Positions 17,454 through 27,749 of a stretch of 32,135 bases of DNA are shown here, one piece after another (the first letter of the stretch is position 1; every line of letters starts with the position of its first letter). Source of the stretch: Chitinophagaceae bacterium (GTDB lineage Bacteria; Bacteroidota; Bacteroidia; Chitinophagales; Chitinophagaceae). The notes under the pieces were generated by a model. The model saw only the letters and a list, made by a program, of their open reading frames with translations, had not been told where the DNA came from and made no database searches. The position numbers and the translations under genes were made by a program. Where the stretch lies: the NCBI GenBank assembly GCA_025351145.1, contig JANXWM010000110.1, positions 1-32,135 on the forward strand. The letters run 5' to 3'.

Positions 17454-18860
17454 TTATACCGAGCGTTGTTCTTCTATTTCCAGGCTGGCTATTTCGCTAT
17501 CGGTGGCTGTGTCGTTTTTGGTTTCCTTCACTACAAAGTAGCATATAATGCCCGCCACTACCATTAATACACCACCCAGTTGTACAGCAAGTATACGGTC
17601 ATTGTTGAGCAGGTGCTGCATGATCCATCCAAAAAATAAAGAAGCAATTATTTCCGGCAGTACGATGAAGAAATTGAATATGCCCATATAAACACCTATT
17701 TTATCTTCGGGCAATGCACCTGCAAGCATTGCATAAGGCATGGACAGTATGCTCGACCATGCTATGCCAACGCCCGTCATGCAGAAATACAATTGAATGG
17801 GTTCTTTTACCAACCCAACGCAAATTAAGCCGATTGCCCCGCAGGTTAAACAAAAAGTATGGGTAAGCCTTCTGCCAAGTTTTTTGGCAACAAAAGGAAT
17901 AGCCAATGCAAAAAGAAAAGCCACAATATTGTAATAAGACAATGTGAGCCCGCCATACTCTATGCCTTTTATGTAATTAGGATCGGTTGTGCCAACCGCA
18001 TGAAACACATTTCTTGCAACTGCTGTATTGTAATAAAACCACATAAGAAATAGCCCCGGCCATGTGAAAAATTGCACCAGCGCAAGCTGTTTCATTTTTG
18101 CAGGCATGTTTTTGATTGCGTGAAGTATCTCTGTTACACCGCCGCCAATGCCTTTATTGCTGTCTTTTATTTTCTGTTTAAAGTTTACATCCGCAGGCGG
18201 GTATTCTTTACTTGTAAATACGGTGTACAATACTGAAATAAGAAATATTGTACCACCGGTGTAGAACGCAAATTTTACCGAAGGGGGGATGCCGCCTTCA
18301 GAAGCGGAGGTGGATATCTGAAAAACATGCGACATGATCCAGGGCAGTGCGGAGGCAATGCTTCCACCTACACCTATTAAGAAACTTTGCATGGCAAAAC
18401 CACTTGTTCGCTGGCTTTCTGGCAGCTTATCGGCAACAAAAGCCCTGAAGGGTTCCATTGCTATATTACCCGATGTGTCAAGTATCCAGAGCAGTCCGGC
18501 TGCCATCCATAATGATCCGCTGTTGGGCATTAAAAATAAGCAAATGCTGCTAAGGATGGCACCTACTAAAAAATAGGGCCTTCTGCGCCCAAAGGTTGGA
18601 TGCCATGTTCTATCACTCATATAACCAATAATTGGCTGCATGATTAAACCTGTAAGCGGCGCTGCGAGGAACAACAACGGGATTTGATCCGGTGAAGCTT
18701 TAAGGTATTCATAAATAGGGCCCATGTTTGCCCTTTGCAAATCCCATCCAAACTGTATTCCAAAGAACCCAAAACTCATATTGAATATCTGTGCAAAATT
18801 TAATCTTGGTCGCAGGATTGAAAACGCTGAAGGTGAGCCAGCAGAATTAGTTGAGGACAT
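17454..18860 (-). CDS. MFS transporter, sugar (maltose/maltodextrin-type) permease
   Basis: 468 aa, SFGFFGIQFGWDLQRANMGPIYEYL, APLTGLIMQPIIGYMSDRTW, GRRRPYFLVG; between amylase and glgC. Confidence 0.88.
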   Translation of the reverse strand: MSSTNSAGSPSAFSILRPRLNFAQIFNMSFGFFGIQFGWDLQRANMGPIYEYLKASPDQIPLLFLAAPLTGLIMQPIIGYMSDRTWHPTFGRRRPYFLVGAILSSICLFLMPNSGSLWMAAGLLWILDTSGNIAMEPFRAFVADKLPESQRTSGFAMQSFLIGVGGSIASALPWIMSHVFQISTSASEGGIPPSVKFAFYTGGTIFLISVLYTVFTSKEYPPADVNFKQKIKDSNKGIGGGVTEILHAIKNMPAKMKQLALVQFFTWPGLFLMWFYYNTAVARNVFHAVGTTDPNYIKGIEYGGLTLSYYNIVAFLFALAIPFVAKKLGRRLTHTFCLTCGAIGLICVGLVKEPIQLYFCMTGVGIAWSSILSMPYAMLAGALPEDKIGVYMGIFNFFIVLPEIIASLFFGWIMQHLLNNDRILAVQLGGVLMVVAGIICYFVVKETKNDTATDSEIASLEIEEQRSV

Positions 18861-18909
18861 AGCAATCGTTTAAAGTTAGATATGTAAAAAATACACGAAA
18901 ACAAACCTG

Positions 18910-18942
18910 CAATAAAAAAAACATCCCGGCAAAAGGATGTTC
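18910..18942 (-). terminator. Rho-independent terminator downstream of glgC
   Basis: Minus strand ACATCCTTTTGCCGGGATGT followed by T-tract. Confidence 0.75.
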
Positions 18943-18957
18943 TTTATTAAGTAGAAA

Positions 18958-20241
18958 TTATATTACAAAACCATCAGGAAGTATTGCGCCTTTTTTTACA
19001 ACTACAATACCTTCTTTAACCGTGTATAAAGTATGGTCTGTATTTTCTAAATGCATACCGCCGTTTATGCGTACATCGTTGCCTATGCGGCAGTTTTTAT
19101 CTATAATTGCATTCTTAATATAGCACCTTTCACCGATGCCAATTTTTGGTATGCCTTTACTTGCATTAGATTCCATCTGCTCAAGCGTTTCATAGTAATC
19201 ATTACCCATTAAGTAACAGCTTACAACTGTAGTGCCATGACCAATCCTGGAGCGTATACCCAGCACACTTGTTTCAATACGGCTTGCGAAAATGAGGCAC
19301 CCTTCAGCTACCACAGTTTTCTCTAATGTAGTACCGCTTATCTTACCCGGAGGCAGCATCCTTGAACGGGTGAAAATTGTTTTGCTGCTGTCGAATAAAT
19401 TGAACGCAGGTATATCATCTGTTAATGCAATATTGGCTTCGAAGAAGGAGTAGATGTTTCCAATATCAGTCCAGTAACCATCGTATTGATAGCTGATCAC
19501 TTTATATTTTTCAATAGAGTTTGGCATAATCTCTTTACCAAAATCTGTTGCAGAAGGGTATTCATCTTTCAGCAGCGTATCAAGCAGGCTGCGGTTAAAA
19601 ATATAAATACCCATAGAGGCTAAATAGTTTCTTCCCTGCCTTTGCATTTCAGCACCGGTATCGCTTGTCCATTCACCTAATATTTCTTTCTTTGGCTTTT
19701 CTATAAAGCTGGTAATAAAGTTTTCTTCATTGGCTTTAAGTATACCAAATTCAGGCGCTTCCCTGTCGCCAACAGGTATAGTGGCAATGGAAATATCAGC
19801 GCCTTTTGCACGGTGTTCATTGATCATGGCGGCAAAGTCCATCTGGTACAACTGGTCGCCGCTTAATATTAAAACATACTCATAATCATTGTTGGCAATA
19901 TGGCGTAAACACTGGCGTACCGCATCTGCTGTACCCTGGTACCAACCAGGATTATCAGGGGTTTGCTCAGCAGCAAGAATGTCTACAAAACCTGTACTGA
20001 ATGCGCTGAAATGGTACGTGTTTTTGATATGCTTGTTAAGCGACGCGGAGTTGAACTGCGTTAAAACAAATATCCTGTTGATACTTGAATTAATACAGTT
20101 GCTGATGGGTATATCTACCAACCTGTACTTGCCTGCAATTGGCACTGCCGGCTTGGAGCGTGCTGCTGTTAACGGGTACAACCTGCTGCCTGCACCACCA
20201 CCCAGGATAACTGATACGACCGACTTTGATAAGGAAAACAT
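18958..20241 (-). CDS. glgC: Glucose-1-phosphate adenylyltransferase
   Basis: ILGGGAGSRLYPLTAARSKPAVPIAGKYRLVDIPISNCINS; LSGDQLYQMDF. Confidence 0.96.
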   Translation of the reverse strand: MFSLSKSVVSVILGGGAGSRLYPLTAARSKPAVPIAGKYRLVDIPISNCINSSINRIFVLTQFNSASLNKHIKNTYHFSAFSTGFVDILAAEQTPDNPGWYQGTADAVRQCLRHIANNDYEYVLILSGDQLYQMDFAAMINEHRAKGADISIATIPVGDREAPEFGILKANEENFITSFIEKPKKEILGEWTSDTGAEMQRQGRNYLASMGIYIFNRSLLDTLLKDEYPSATDFGKEIMPNSIEKYKVISYQYDGYWTDIGNIYSFFEANIALTDDIPAFNLFDSSKTIFTRSRMLPPGKISGTTLEKTVVAEGCLIFASRIETSVLGIRSRIGHGTTVVSCYLMGNDYYETLEQMESNASKGIPKIGIGERCYIKNAIIDKNCRIGNDVRINGGMHLENTDHTLYTVKEGIVVVKKGAILPDGFVI

Positions 20242-20358
20242 ATGGCTGAAAATTTAAATGGTAATTTATATTAAATGTAATTTATAACAAGATAATGCAG
20301 AAATACTTTTCATTAATAAATTATTTCCCTTCCACACAATTCTTTAATACAGTGATGT

Positions 20359-20555
20359 TCCCGGCTGAAATTTTTCATGGCATCACCTCTTGCGTCGCAC
20401 TCTTGTACTGAGGTATCAGGTTTCAGCAATCAGCTATCAGTAAAAAAAACACATACTGCAGAAATGCTCATACCTGACCGCTGATTGCTGATAACTTTCC
20501 AATCGTACAAGAGTGCGACGCAACGGATGCTTCATGCATATTCTCAAGCCTGGCT
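20359..20555. repeat. Inverted-repeat element E6 (arms 20390-20408 and 20505-20523)
   Basis: ttgcgtcgcactcttgtac / gtacaagagtgcgacgcaa; ends cccggct and agcctggct. Confidence 0.88.
20424..20490. repeat. Nested hairpin repeat inside E6 (CAGCAATCAGCTATCAG / CTGACCGCTGATTGCTG)
   Basis: 15 of 17 positions complementary by eye. Confidence 0.75.
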
Positions 20556-20609
20556 AATTTTTTTCTTAAATAATAACCTGTAAAAGAGCTTTAATAAAAC
20601 GTTGCCAGC

Positions 20610-22028
20610 TTACTTTAAACTTGTATAAACGTTGATGTATTGTTGTACTGCGTTTTCCCAACTGTTGTCTATGTTCATCATGCGTTTGCGCATCCAGGTA
20701 AGATGCTCACTGTCAGTATAAAAAAGATCGTGAGCCCTGCCAATTGAGTAAGTAATGTCACCCACGCTTGCATGGTTAAAGCGGATACCCCAGCCTTTTG
20801 TATCGCCCATATCAACGACCGTATCTTTTAAACCTCCCGTACTTCTTACAACGGGTACGGTACCATACTGCATGGCATACATCTGGTTTAAGCCACAAGG
20901 TTCTACGCGGCTTGGCATAATGAGAAAATCGGCACCGGAATACATGAGGTGGCTTAGCTTTTCGTTGTATCCAATTACTGCATTATAGTTGCCGGGGAAA
21001 TGATTGGTAAGTTGGCTTAGCTGCCACTCAACATGAGGGTCGCCACTGCCGAGAATAAGAAAATTAATATTGCCCTGCAGGCTGTACATGGAAGAAAGAA
21101 TGGCATCGGGTAGAACGTCTGCGGCTTTTTCGCCAACAAGCCTTCCTATAAAAACAAACAAAGGTTTTTCAATGTCGAGATTGAACCTTTCGCATAAAAG
21201 TTTTTTGTTTTCGAGCTTACCTTCATCAACGGTTTCATCGGTGTAATGATTGTCTATATAGGTATCGGTTTCGGGGCTCCACACATCGGCATCTATACCA
21301 TTAAGTATGCCAACTGATTTACCTTTTTCGTATTCGAACAATGCTTCAAGGCCGTTTGAATTTTCTCTCAGTTCATCAAGGTAACTCCAGCTTACAGTTG
21401 TTACTTTCCATGCATTTTTTACTGCAGAAGCCAGAGGGTTAATGTTGCCTTCCCATTCGAGCAAGCCCCTTTTCCAGGGATCCCAGCGAGGGATGTAAGT
21501 ACTCTTATCCCAGCCCATCCATCCCTGGTACTGCGCGTTGTGAATAGTAATAACAGAGGGTATATCTGCGAGCTTATTGTAATCGTAACAATGCTTCATC
21601 ATAAAAGGAATAAGCCCTGTGTGATGATCGTGACAATGAATAATATCGGGTTTATGCTGCCAATGGCTTAGCCAGTTAACTACAGCAATTTGAAAAGAAG
21701 TAAAGCGCTCTGCATCATCGCTGTAACCATATACATTTTCACGGTCGAGCAGGCCATTAATATCTATGAGGTATAAATCAAAACCAAGCTTGTTGTGCTT
21801 CTCTTTTATTACGGTAAAATCGAACCATTTTTCGCCCAGATTGGTATGGCCTTTAAAATCTACTACCCATTCGTTTTGATAAAGGAATTTGGTTCGGTAC
21901 ATTGGCATTACCACTTTTGCCTTGTGCCCCATTGCAGTTTGGTATTTAGGAAGAGCCCCAACCACATCGCCGAGGCCACCTGCTTTAGCAACGGGGTAAC
22001 ATTCTGCACTTACGTGAATTATTTCCAT
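20610..22028 (-). CDS. glgA: Glycogen synthase
   Basis: EIIHVSAECYPVAKAGGLGDVVGALP, GRLVGEKAADVL, PSRVEPCGLNQMYAMQYGTVPVVRSTGGLKDTV. Confidence 0.95.
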   Translation of the reverse strand: MEIIHVSAECYPVAKAGGLGDVVGALPKYQTAMGHKAKVVMPMYRTKFLYQNEWVVDFKGHTNLGEKWFDFTVIKEKHNKLGFDLYLIDINGLLDRENVYGYSDDAERFTSFQIAVVNWLSHWQHKPDIIHCHDHHTGLIPFMMKHCYDYNKLADIPSVITIHNAQYQGWMGWDKSTYIPRWDPWKRGLLEWEGNINPLASAVKNAWKVTTVSWSYLDELRENSNGLEALFEYEKGKSVGILNGIDADVWSPETDTYIDNHYTDETVDEGKLENKKLLCERFNLDIEKPLFVFIGRLVGEKAADVLPDAILSSMYSLQGNINFLILGSGDPHVEWQLSQLTNHFPGNYNAVIGYNEKLSHLMYSGADFLIMPSRVEPCGLNQMYAMQYGTVPVVRSTGGLKDTVVDMGDTKGWGIRFNHASVGDITYSIGRAHDLFYTDSEHLTWMRKRMMNIDNSWENAVQQYINVYTSLK

Positions 22029-22164
22029 TAGTTGAGAAGCGTTAGTTTAAGAAGGCACACAATTTATGGATGAAATTAATTAATAAGTTCAAAAGATTTA
22101 AAATTTTTAAAAATGTAAAATGTATTTACTTTACAGCTTTATTTTAATTCACCACTTTTAACGA

Positions 22165-23613
22165 TTGATCATGAACCAAAAAACTAACTGGTCACAGTTT
22201 GGAACGCTCATTACTGTTTTCTTTTTTTGGGGCTTTGTTGCCGCATCTAATGATATACTGATCCCGGTGTTTAAAAAAGCATTTGATTTATCACAGGCGC
22301 AAAGCCAGTTAGTATCTTTTGCTTTTTATGTAGCTTATACAGTTGGGTCTATAATTTATTTCGCTATCTCCAAAGCTATTGGCGGGGATGTATTAAATAA
22401 AATCGGGTATAAGAATGGAATTGCACTCGGCTTAATTATTTCAGCAATCGGTACTTTGTTGTTTTATCCAGCGGCCAATACTGCTTCTTTCATCTTAATG
22501 ATCAGCGCATTATTTATAGTTGGCCTGGGCTTTTCTTTACAACAGATTGCTGCCAATCCATTGGCAATTATTATGGGAGATCCCCAAACTGGCTCGCAAC
22601 GATTAATCATGGCTGGTGGTGTAAATAATTTTGGTACTACTATCGGACCTTTGCTGGTAAGTTTTGCTATTTTCGGAAGTGTAGCATCCGGTTCTTCGGT
22701 AGCGAGTATTGAAAGCGTTAAAACGCCTTACCTGATTCTTGGCGTTGCTTTTTTACTTGTAGCAGTATTTATTAAATTATCTTCTGTACCAAATAAAATA
22801 GACCTTGAACATGTTGCTGAAGAAGAAGCTGCTGTTGGAGGCAAAATTTTACATAAGTCATCAGCTTTTCAATATCCGCAACTTGTACTGGGTATGATTG
22901 GCATATTTGTATATGTAGGTGTAGAAGTTTCCACTGCAAGTAATTTACCGGCTTATATGCAGCAACACCTTGGCGTACCCACAGAAAAAATAGCCCCCTA
23001 TATTTCATTATATTGGGCCAGTTTAATGATTGGCCGATGGACAGGAGCAGTTGGGGCTTTTGATGTTAGTAAGGGGGCGAAACAGGTATTAAATTTTTTA
23101 TTGCCGTATATTGCTTTTGGGGTTTTTCTAACGGTGAATTCCATAATGCAGCATGACGTTACACAGTTCTTTGTATATGCATTCGTAATTGCATTGATGA
23201 TTATCTGCGACATTTTAAGTAAAGGCAACCCAGCCAGGATGTTACTGATTTTTGCTTCAATGGGCATTTTGGCTTTATGCATTGGTATGCTTACTTCGGG
23301 TATGGTGAGCGCGTATGCATTTATAAGCGTTGGGCTATTTTGCAGTACATTATGGCCCTGCATATTTACACTGGCAGTTGCTGGTTTGGGCAAAAATACA
23401 GGCCAGGGCAGCAGCCTTCTCATCATGATGATTATGGGCGGAGGAATAATAAGCGTTTTGCAAGGTTTGATTGCTGATAAAATTGGTATTCAATTTAGTT
23501 ATATTATTGGCGTTTGCTGTTTTGCTTATTTAGTTTTTTATGCTGTAAGGTGCAAGACAATTTTGAAATCGCAGGGTATTGATTATGATGTAAAAATTAG
23601 CGGAGGTCATTAA
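22165..23613 (+). CDS. Sugar MFS transporter, FucP family
   Basis: FFFWGFVAASNDILIPVFKKAFDLSQAQSQLVSFAFYVAYTVGSI; start could be ATG at 22171. Confidence 0.88.
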   Translation: MIMNQKTNWSQFGTLITVFFFWGFVAASNDILIPVFKKAFDLSQAQSQLVSFAFYVAYTVGSIIYFAISKAIGGDVLNKIGYKNGIALGLIISAIGTLLFYPAANTASFILMISALFIVGLGFSLQQIAANPLAIIMGDPQTGSQRLIMAGGVNNFGTTIGPLLVSFAIFGSVASGSSVASIESVKTPYLILGVAFLLVAVFIKLSSVPNKIDLEHVAEEEAAVGGKILHKSSAFQYPQLVLGMIGIFVYVGVEVSTASNLPAYMQQHLGVPTEKIAPYISLYWASLMIGRWTGAVGAFDVSKGAKQVLNFLLPYIAFGVFLTVNSIMQHDVTQFFVYAFVIALMIICDILSKGNPARMLLIFASMGILALCIGMLTSGMVSAYAFISVGLFCSTLWPCIFTLAVAGLGKNTGQGSSLLIMMIMGGGIISVLQGLIADKIGIQFSYIIGVCCFAYLVFYAVRCKTILKSQGIDYDVKISGGH

Positions 23614-23675
23614 GTAAAACTGAAAGACATTTAGAATATTTTTTTGTGTATTCTTTGTTCAGTAAAGTTTATTCA

Positions 23676-23727
23676 GTACAAGAGTGCGACGCAAGAAAAG
23701 CTTAATAGTTATTCTTCAGCCCGGCTC
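23676..23727. repeat. Solo right half-element E7
   Basis: gtacaagagtgcgacgcaa 23676-23694 then gaaaagcttaatag...cagcccggct; no left arm found upstream. Confidence 0.82.
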
Positions 23728-23767
23728 AAAAAATAAATATTAAAATTCATTTTTATAATCATCTTTT

Positions 23768-24745
23768 ATGGCAACTTCAAAACCATCCGTTGAGCCTTTG
23801 GTTATTGGTATTGATATTGGCGGAACCGGCACCAAGTTTGGCATAGTTGACCGCGTGGGTAATGTTTTATTCTCTGGCGATATTTCTACCAAAAAACATA
23901 AACAGGTAGAAACGTTTATTGATGAACTTCACGACCATTTAAAAGTACTGATTGATAAGGCCGGTGGCGTTGGCCGCATGAAAGGTATTGGCGTAGGTGC
24001 ACCAAACGGAAACTATTATACCGGCACAGTTGAGTATGCGCCTAACCTGCCATGGAAAGGAATTATTCCGCTGGCAAAAATGATTGAAGATAAATTTAAA
24101 TTGCCTGTGGTTTTAACCAACGATGCAAACGCTGCGGCACTTGGCGAAATGATGTATGGTGCTGCCCAGGGCATGAAGGATTTTATCATGATAACCCTTG
24201 GAACCGGTGTGGGCAGCGGGATTGTGGCAAATGGTCACTTGATTTACGGTCATGATGGGTTTGCAGGCGAGATTGGCCATACGATCATTATTCCTGATGG
24301 CCGCATGCACGAAGGCACGGGTAAAAAAGGCTCGCTCGAAAGTTATGCCTCTGCAACCGGCGTAAGGCTTACTGCCCTTGAAATGATGAAAAATACAAAA
24401 ACAAAAAGTGTTTTACGCAGTTTTAAACCTGAAGATATAGATTCTAAAAAAGTATTTGAAGCCGCTATTGCAGGAGACGCTGTTGCTAAAGAAATTTTTG
24501 AATTTACCGGTAAAATACTGGGTATGGCACTGGCCAATGCAGTCATGTTCAGCAGCCCCGAAGCGATTATTCTTTTTGGCGGATTAACCAAAGCGGGTGA
24601 ACTTATTTTAAAACCTACACGCGAACACATGGAAGCAAACCTGATACAGATATTTCAAAACAAAGTAAAAATTTTGGTGAGCCATTTAAAAGAATCTGAT
24701 GCTGCCATACTTGGTGCAAGTGCCCTTGCATGGGAGTTACAATAA
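23768..24745 (+). CDS. ROK family sugar kinase (glucokinase-like)
   Basis: GIDIGGTGTKFGIVD, NDANAAALGE, ITLGTGVGSGIV, GFAGEIGH motifs. Confidence 0.93.
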   Translation: MATSKPSVEPLVIGIDIGGTGTKFGIVDRVGNVLFSGDISTKKHKQVETFIDELHDHLKVLIDKAGGVGRMKGIGVGAPNGNYYTGTVEYAPNLPWKGIIPLAKMIEDKFKLPVVLTNDANAAALGEMMYGAAQGMKDFIMITLGTGVGSGIVANGHLIYGHDGFAGEIGHTIIIPDGRMHEGTGKKGSLESYASATGVRLTALEMMKNTKTKSVLRSFKPEDIDSKKVFEAAIAGDAVAKEIFEFTGKILGMALANAVMFSSPEAIILFGGLTKAGELILKPTREHMEANLIQIFQNKVKILVSHLKESDAAILGASALAWELQ

Positions 24746-24809
24746 ATTATCTGTTTTGTTTTTAGTTATCCGTAACACAAATGAAAGTTTGTTTTGCGGA
24801 TATTTTTTT

Positions 24810-25013
24810 GGCCAAGCTGAAGGCTATAAATTAAGCTTTACTTGCGTCGCACTCTTGTACTAAAGAATGGATTGCAGCTTTACCGAAGCGAAGTTTAAAG
24901 GATTGTTTTTAAAACTTTACTTGATTTGTATTGGCTGTAAAAAAGTTCATGCATGTTCCCAATGTACAAGTGTGCGACGCAAGGGACGATGAATAAAGTT
25001 CTGCTGTTTGGAC
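24810..25013. repeat. Inverted-repeat element E8 (arms 24842-24860 and 24964-24982)
   Basis: ttgcgtcgcactcttgtac / gtacaagtgtgcgacgcaa. Confidence 0.87.
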
Positions 25014-25046
25014 AAAAAAAATGACACCATTTGTTTACGGTGCCAA
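25014..25046 (-). terminator. Possible rho-independent terminator of GH19 gene
   Basis: Minus strand GGCACCGTAAACAAATGGTGTCATTTTTTT. Confidence 0.5.
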
Positions 25047-25084
25047 ATTAAAAATATTCTTTTTCAAAAGAACCTAAACCATTA

Positions 25085-25717
25085 TTAAGCCGGGTTATTG
25101 CGCAATGCATGTTTCCATGTGGAGAGCCATAACCTTCTTCCATCAAGGCCAATTAATCCGCCGTTAATAATTTTTGTAATTGATTTTAACTCATCGGCAT
25201 CGGCAAATTTATTGCAGCTGCCATCGTTCCATTCGATAAATGCACACTGTAGCCCAACATTTATATCAAGCAGCAGATCGGGATTATCCAGCAAACGGTT
25301 ATCGTTAAATATTTTCTTGCTGAACCTTGCATAAGATTCTTTGCCTGTTGTTTGCATGGGGCCTCTTCCGCGGTATTTAAATCCGTCACCACTTGCAGTA
25401 TCGCCATTGCCCATGCGGTTTGCATATACTAAATTGGCAAGCTTCTGTGGGTTTTTAATATATTGGTTTGCAAAGTCGAGTGTTTTAAAACGTGATGGCC
25501 ATACATCCATCAGCCGGTGAGGGTTTGTGTAATTCATATTTTCTGCACCAATAGAAAAGCCACCACTTTCATGGCATACCTGCCCCATAAAATGAGCGAT
25601 CCGCAAAAAGTTATTCACTTTATACTGGTCGTTTAAGTTGTTGAACGCAGTTAATACATCTTGCTGCGCACTGGATTTTACTTTTACTTCTACAAGGTTT
25701 TCAATTGTAATTTTCAT
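25085..25717 (-). CDS. Glycoside hydrolase family 19 (chitinase/lysozyme-like) protein
   Basis: FMGQVCHESGGFSIGAENMNY, RGRGPMQTTGKESYARFSK motifs; 210 aa. Confidence 0.88.
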   Translation of the reverse strand: MKITIENLVEVKVKSSAQQDVLTAFNNLNDQYKVNNFLRIAHFMGQVCHESGGFSIGAENMNYTNPHRLMDVWPSRFKTLDFANQYIKNPQKLANLVYANRMGNGDTASGDGFKYRGRGPMQTTGKESYARFSKKIFNDNRLLDNPDLLLDINVGLQCAFIEWNDGSCNKFADADELKSITKIINGGLIGLDGRRLWLSTWKHALRNNPA

Positions 25718-26066
25718 AATCTTAATTTTTGTTTTTGGGAATTATTACTGGTGCGGTTTATTTATCTTAAGACGGGTTCCCTATTTTAAAGCAAGTGTAC
25801 TTTACAGCATGCATCGGAACCGGTTCATGGTTGTTCTTTCATGGTATCAAAGCATTGCAGTTTAATAATATTCTTGGCAACCTGGTTCTTATCTCAAAGG
25901 CCTGCAGATGATTAGTTGGCAATCTAACTGGCAATTGATTATTTTAATTTTTAATGCTCATTAAAGATAATTAAATTGTTTCTTAATAAAGAACCCGGAA
26001 AAAAATAAATTGCTTTTTACCTTTAAAAATCCGGGTGAATTTTATAATTGCAATAAATTATTAAAA

Positions 26067-27170
26067 ATGCAAATTTCAGTAAGCATGAGAATTTTCTTTT
26101 ATTGCTTATGTTCCCTGTGTATAAAGGCTGCACATGCCCAGGATCAAAGCTTAAATGATCCTGCCTCAAAAGAAAAAGCGGGATTGGTTCAAAGTTCATT
26201 ATTTGAAAATGATTCTATACTTCATTTTAAATTGACTGGTAAACTTCGCGAACTGTTTAATGACAGAACAGATGCTGCAGTTTACCACCCAATGCAGCTT
26301 CAATATAAAAACAATGACAGCTCAATTGTTTCAATACCACTTAATATAAAAACAAGGGGAAATTTCAGGCGCAGTGCAGAGAACTGTTTAATGCCTCCAT
26401 TGCTGTTGAATTTTGCCGGAAAAGAATCGCTTGGATCAACTGTTTTTAACGGGCAGGATAAATTAAAACTAGTTACCAGCTGTATTGATGATGACTATGT
26501 AATACGCGAATGGCTTGTATATAAATTATATAACCTGTTAACCGAAGAAAGTTTTAAAGCAAGGCTTGTACAGGTAGACTTTGAGGATTCCCTGAAAAGA
26601 AAAAAAACAGAAACGCATTATTGTATTTTACTTGAAGATGATAATGTAATGGCCGGCAGGAGCAATACTTTTATATTAAAACGAAAAATGATTTTTCCCG
26701 GAAAGACCGATAAAACAAGTTTTATACGAATGGCTGTTTTTGAATTTATGATTGGTAATACTGATTGGTCTGTACCTTACCTGCACAATGTACGGCTGCT
26801 TGGTAAAGATTCTGTAAGCCCGCCGCAAACTGTTCCTTATGATTTTGATTATTCCGGAATAGTAAATGCACCTTACGCTATTCCCCCGGTTGAGCTTGGC
26901 CTTAACAGTGTAAAAGAGCGCCTGTACCGGGGATACTGTATTGAGGATAAAAAACAATTTGATGAAACTTTTACATTATTCAACAAACTTAAAACCGATT
27001 TTTATAACGTTTATACCAGTTGCCCTTTGCTTAATCCGGCGTATGTAAAAACAACTATAAAATACCTGGATGATTTTTACAAAATCATTAATAGCCCCAA
27101 ATTAATTGACTCCCAATTTGGCTATCCCTGCCGCTCAAAGGAAGTAATTATTAAAGGACTGGAAAATTGA
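26067..27170 (+). CDS. Secreted CotH-like (atypical kinase fold) protein
   Basis: Start taken at internal ATG before the signal peptide MQISVSMRIFFYCLCSLCIKAAHAQ; IKTRGNFRR, DDYVIREWLVYKLYNLL, FEFMIGNTDWS, VPYDFDYSGIV. Confidence 0.6.
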   Translation: MQISVSMRIFFYCLCSLCIKAAHAQDQSLNDPASKEKAGLVQSSLFENDSILHFKLTGKLRELFNDRTDAAVYHPMQLQYKNNDSSIVSIPLNIKTRGNFRRSAENCLMPPLLLNFAGKESLGSTVFNGQDKLKLVTSCIDDDYVIREWLVYKLYNLLTEESFKARLVQVDFEDSLKRKKTETHYCILLEDDNVMAGRSNTFILKRKMIFPGKTDKTSFIRMAVFEFMIGNTDWSVPYLHNVRLLGKDSVSPPQTVPYDFDYSGIVNAPYAIPPVELGLNSVKERLYRGYCIEDKKQFDETFTLFNKLKTDFYNVYTSCPLLNPAYVKTTIKYLDDFYKIINSPKLIDSQFGYPCRSKEVIIKGLEN

Positions 27171-27209
27171 ATGGCTGTAAGAATAAACACAGTTCAATAA
27201 CTTAATAAA

Positions 27210-27662
27210 ATGGAAAAAGTAATAGAACAATTGCAAGCAGTTATAAATAATTATACTGACGAACTTAAGGGTTTATACGAAGACGAATGGATGTATAAAC
27301 CCAATCCCGCAAAATGGAGCAGAAAAGAAATCCTGGGTCACTTAATTGATTCTGCTCAAAATAATATGCGCAGGTTTGTTGTTGCCCAATACGAGGATAA
27401 ACCAAAAATTACTTATGCGCAGGATAGCTGGGTTGCAGCGGCTGATTATCAAAACTATTTTACGCCAACCCTGGTTGACTTATGGGTACTGCTGAACAAA
27501 CACATCTGTGTTATTTTAAAAAAAATGCCCGAAGGCGCCGGAGAAAGATTATGCGAAACTGGCGAACTGCACAGCATTCAATGGCTTGCCGAAGATTACA
27601 ATAAACATTTGCTGCATCACCTGCACCAGATATTAAACCTTGAACCTGTTACATATCCCTGA
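27210..27662 (+). CDS. DinB family protein
   Basis: WSRKEILGHLIDSAQNN, LHHLHQI metal-binding His pattern; 150 aa. Confidence 0.88.
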   Translation: MEKVIEQLQAVINNYTDELKGLYEDEWMYKPNPAKWSRKEILGHLIDSAQNNMRRFVVAQYEDKPKITYAQDSWVAAADYQNYFTPTLVDLWVLLNKHICVILKKMPEGAGERLCETGELHSIQWLAEDYNKHLLHHLHQILNLEPVTYP

Positions 27663-27680
27663 TGAATAGTATTACAGAAC

Positions 27681-27732
27681 GTATAAGTGTGCGACGCAAG
27701 GGACGATCCCCATTGGTGTTATGTTGGGTTCA
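27681..27732. repeat. Solo right half-element E9
   Basis: gtataagtgtgcgacgcaa 27681-27699, then gggacgatcc...gttgggttcaaaaaaaa; one mismatch in arm; no left arm. Confidence 0.75.
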
Positions 27733-27749
27733 AAAAAAATAACTGTGTC

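Noticed and set aside
25817-25826. GAACCGGTTC palindrome upstream of the CotH-like gene
   Set aside because: Single short palindrome with no repetition or linked motif in the window.
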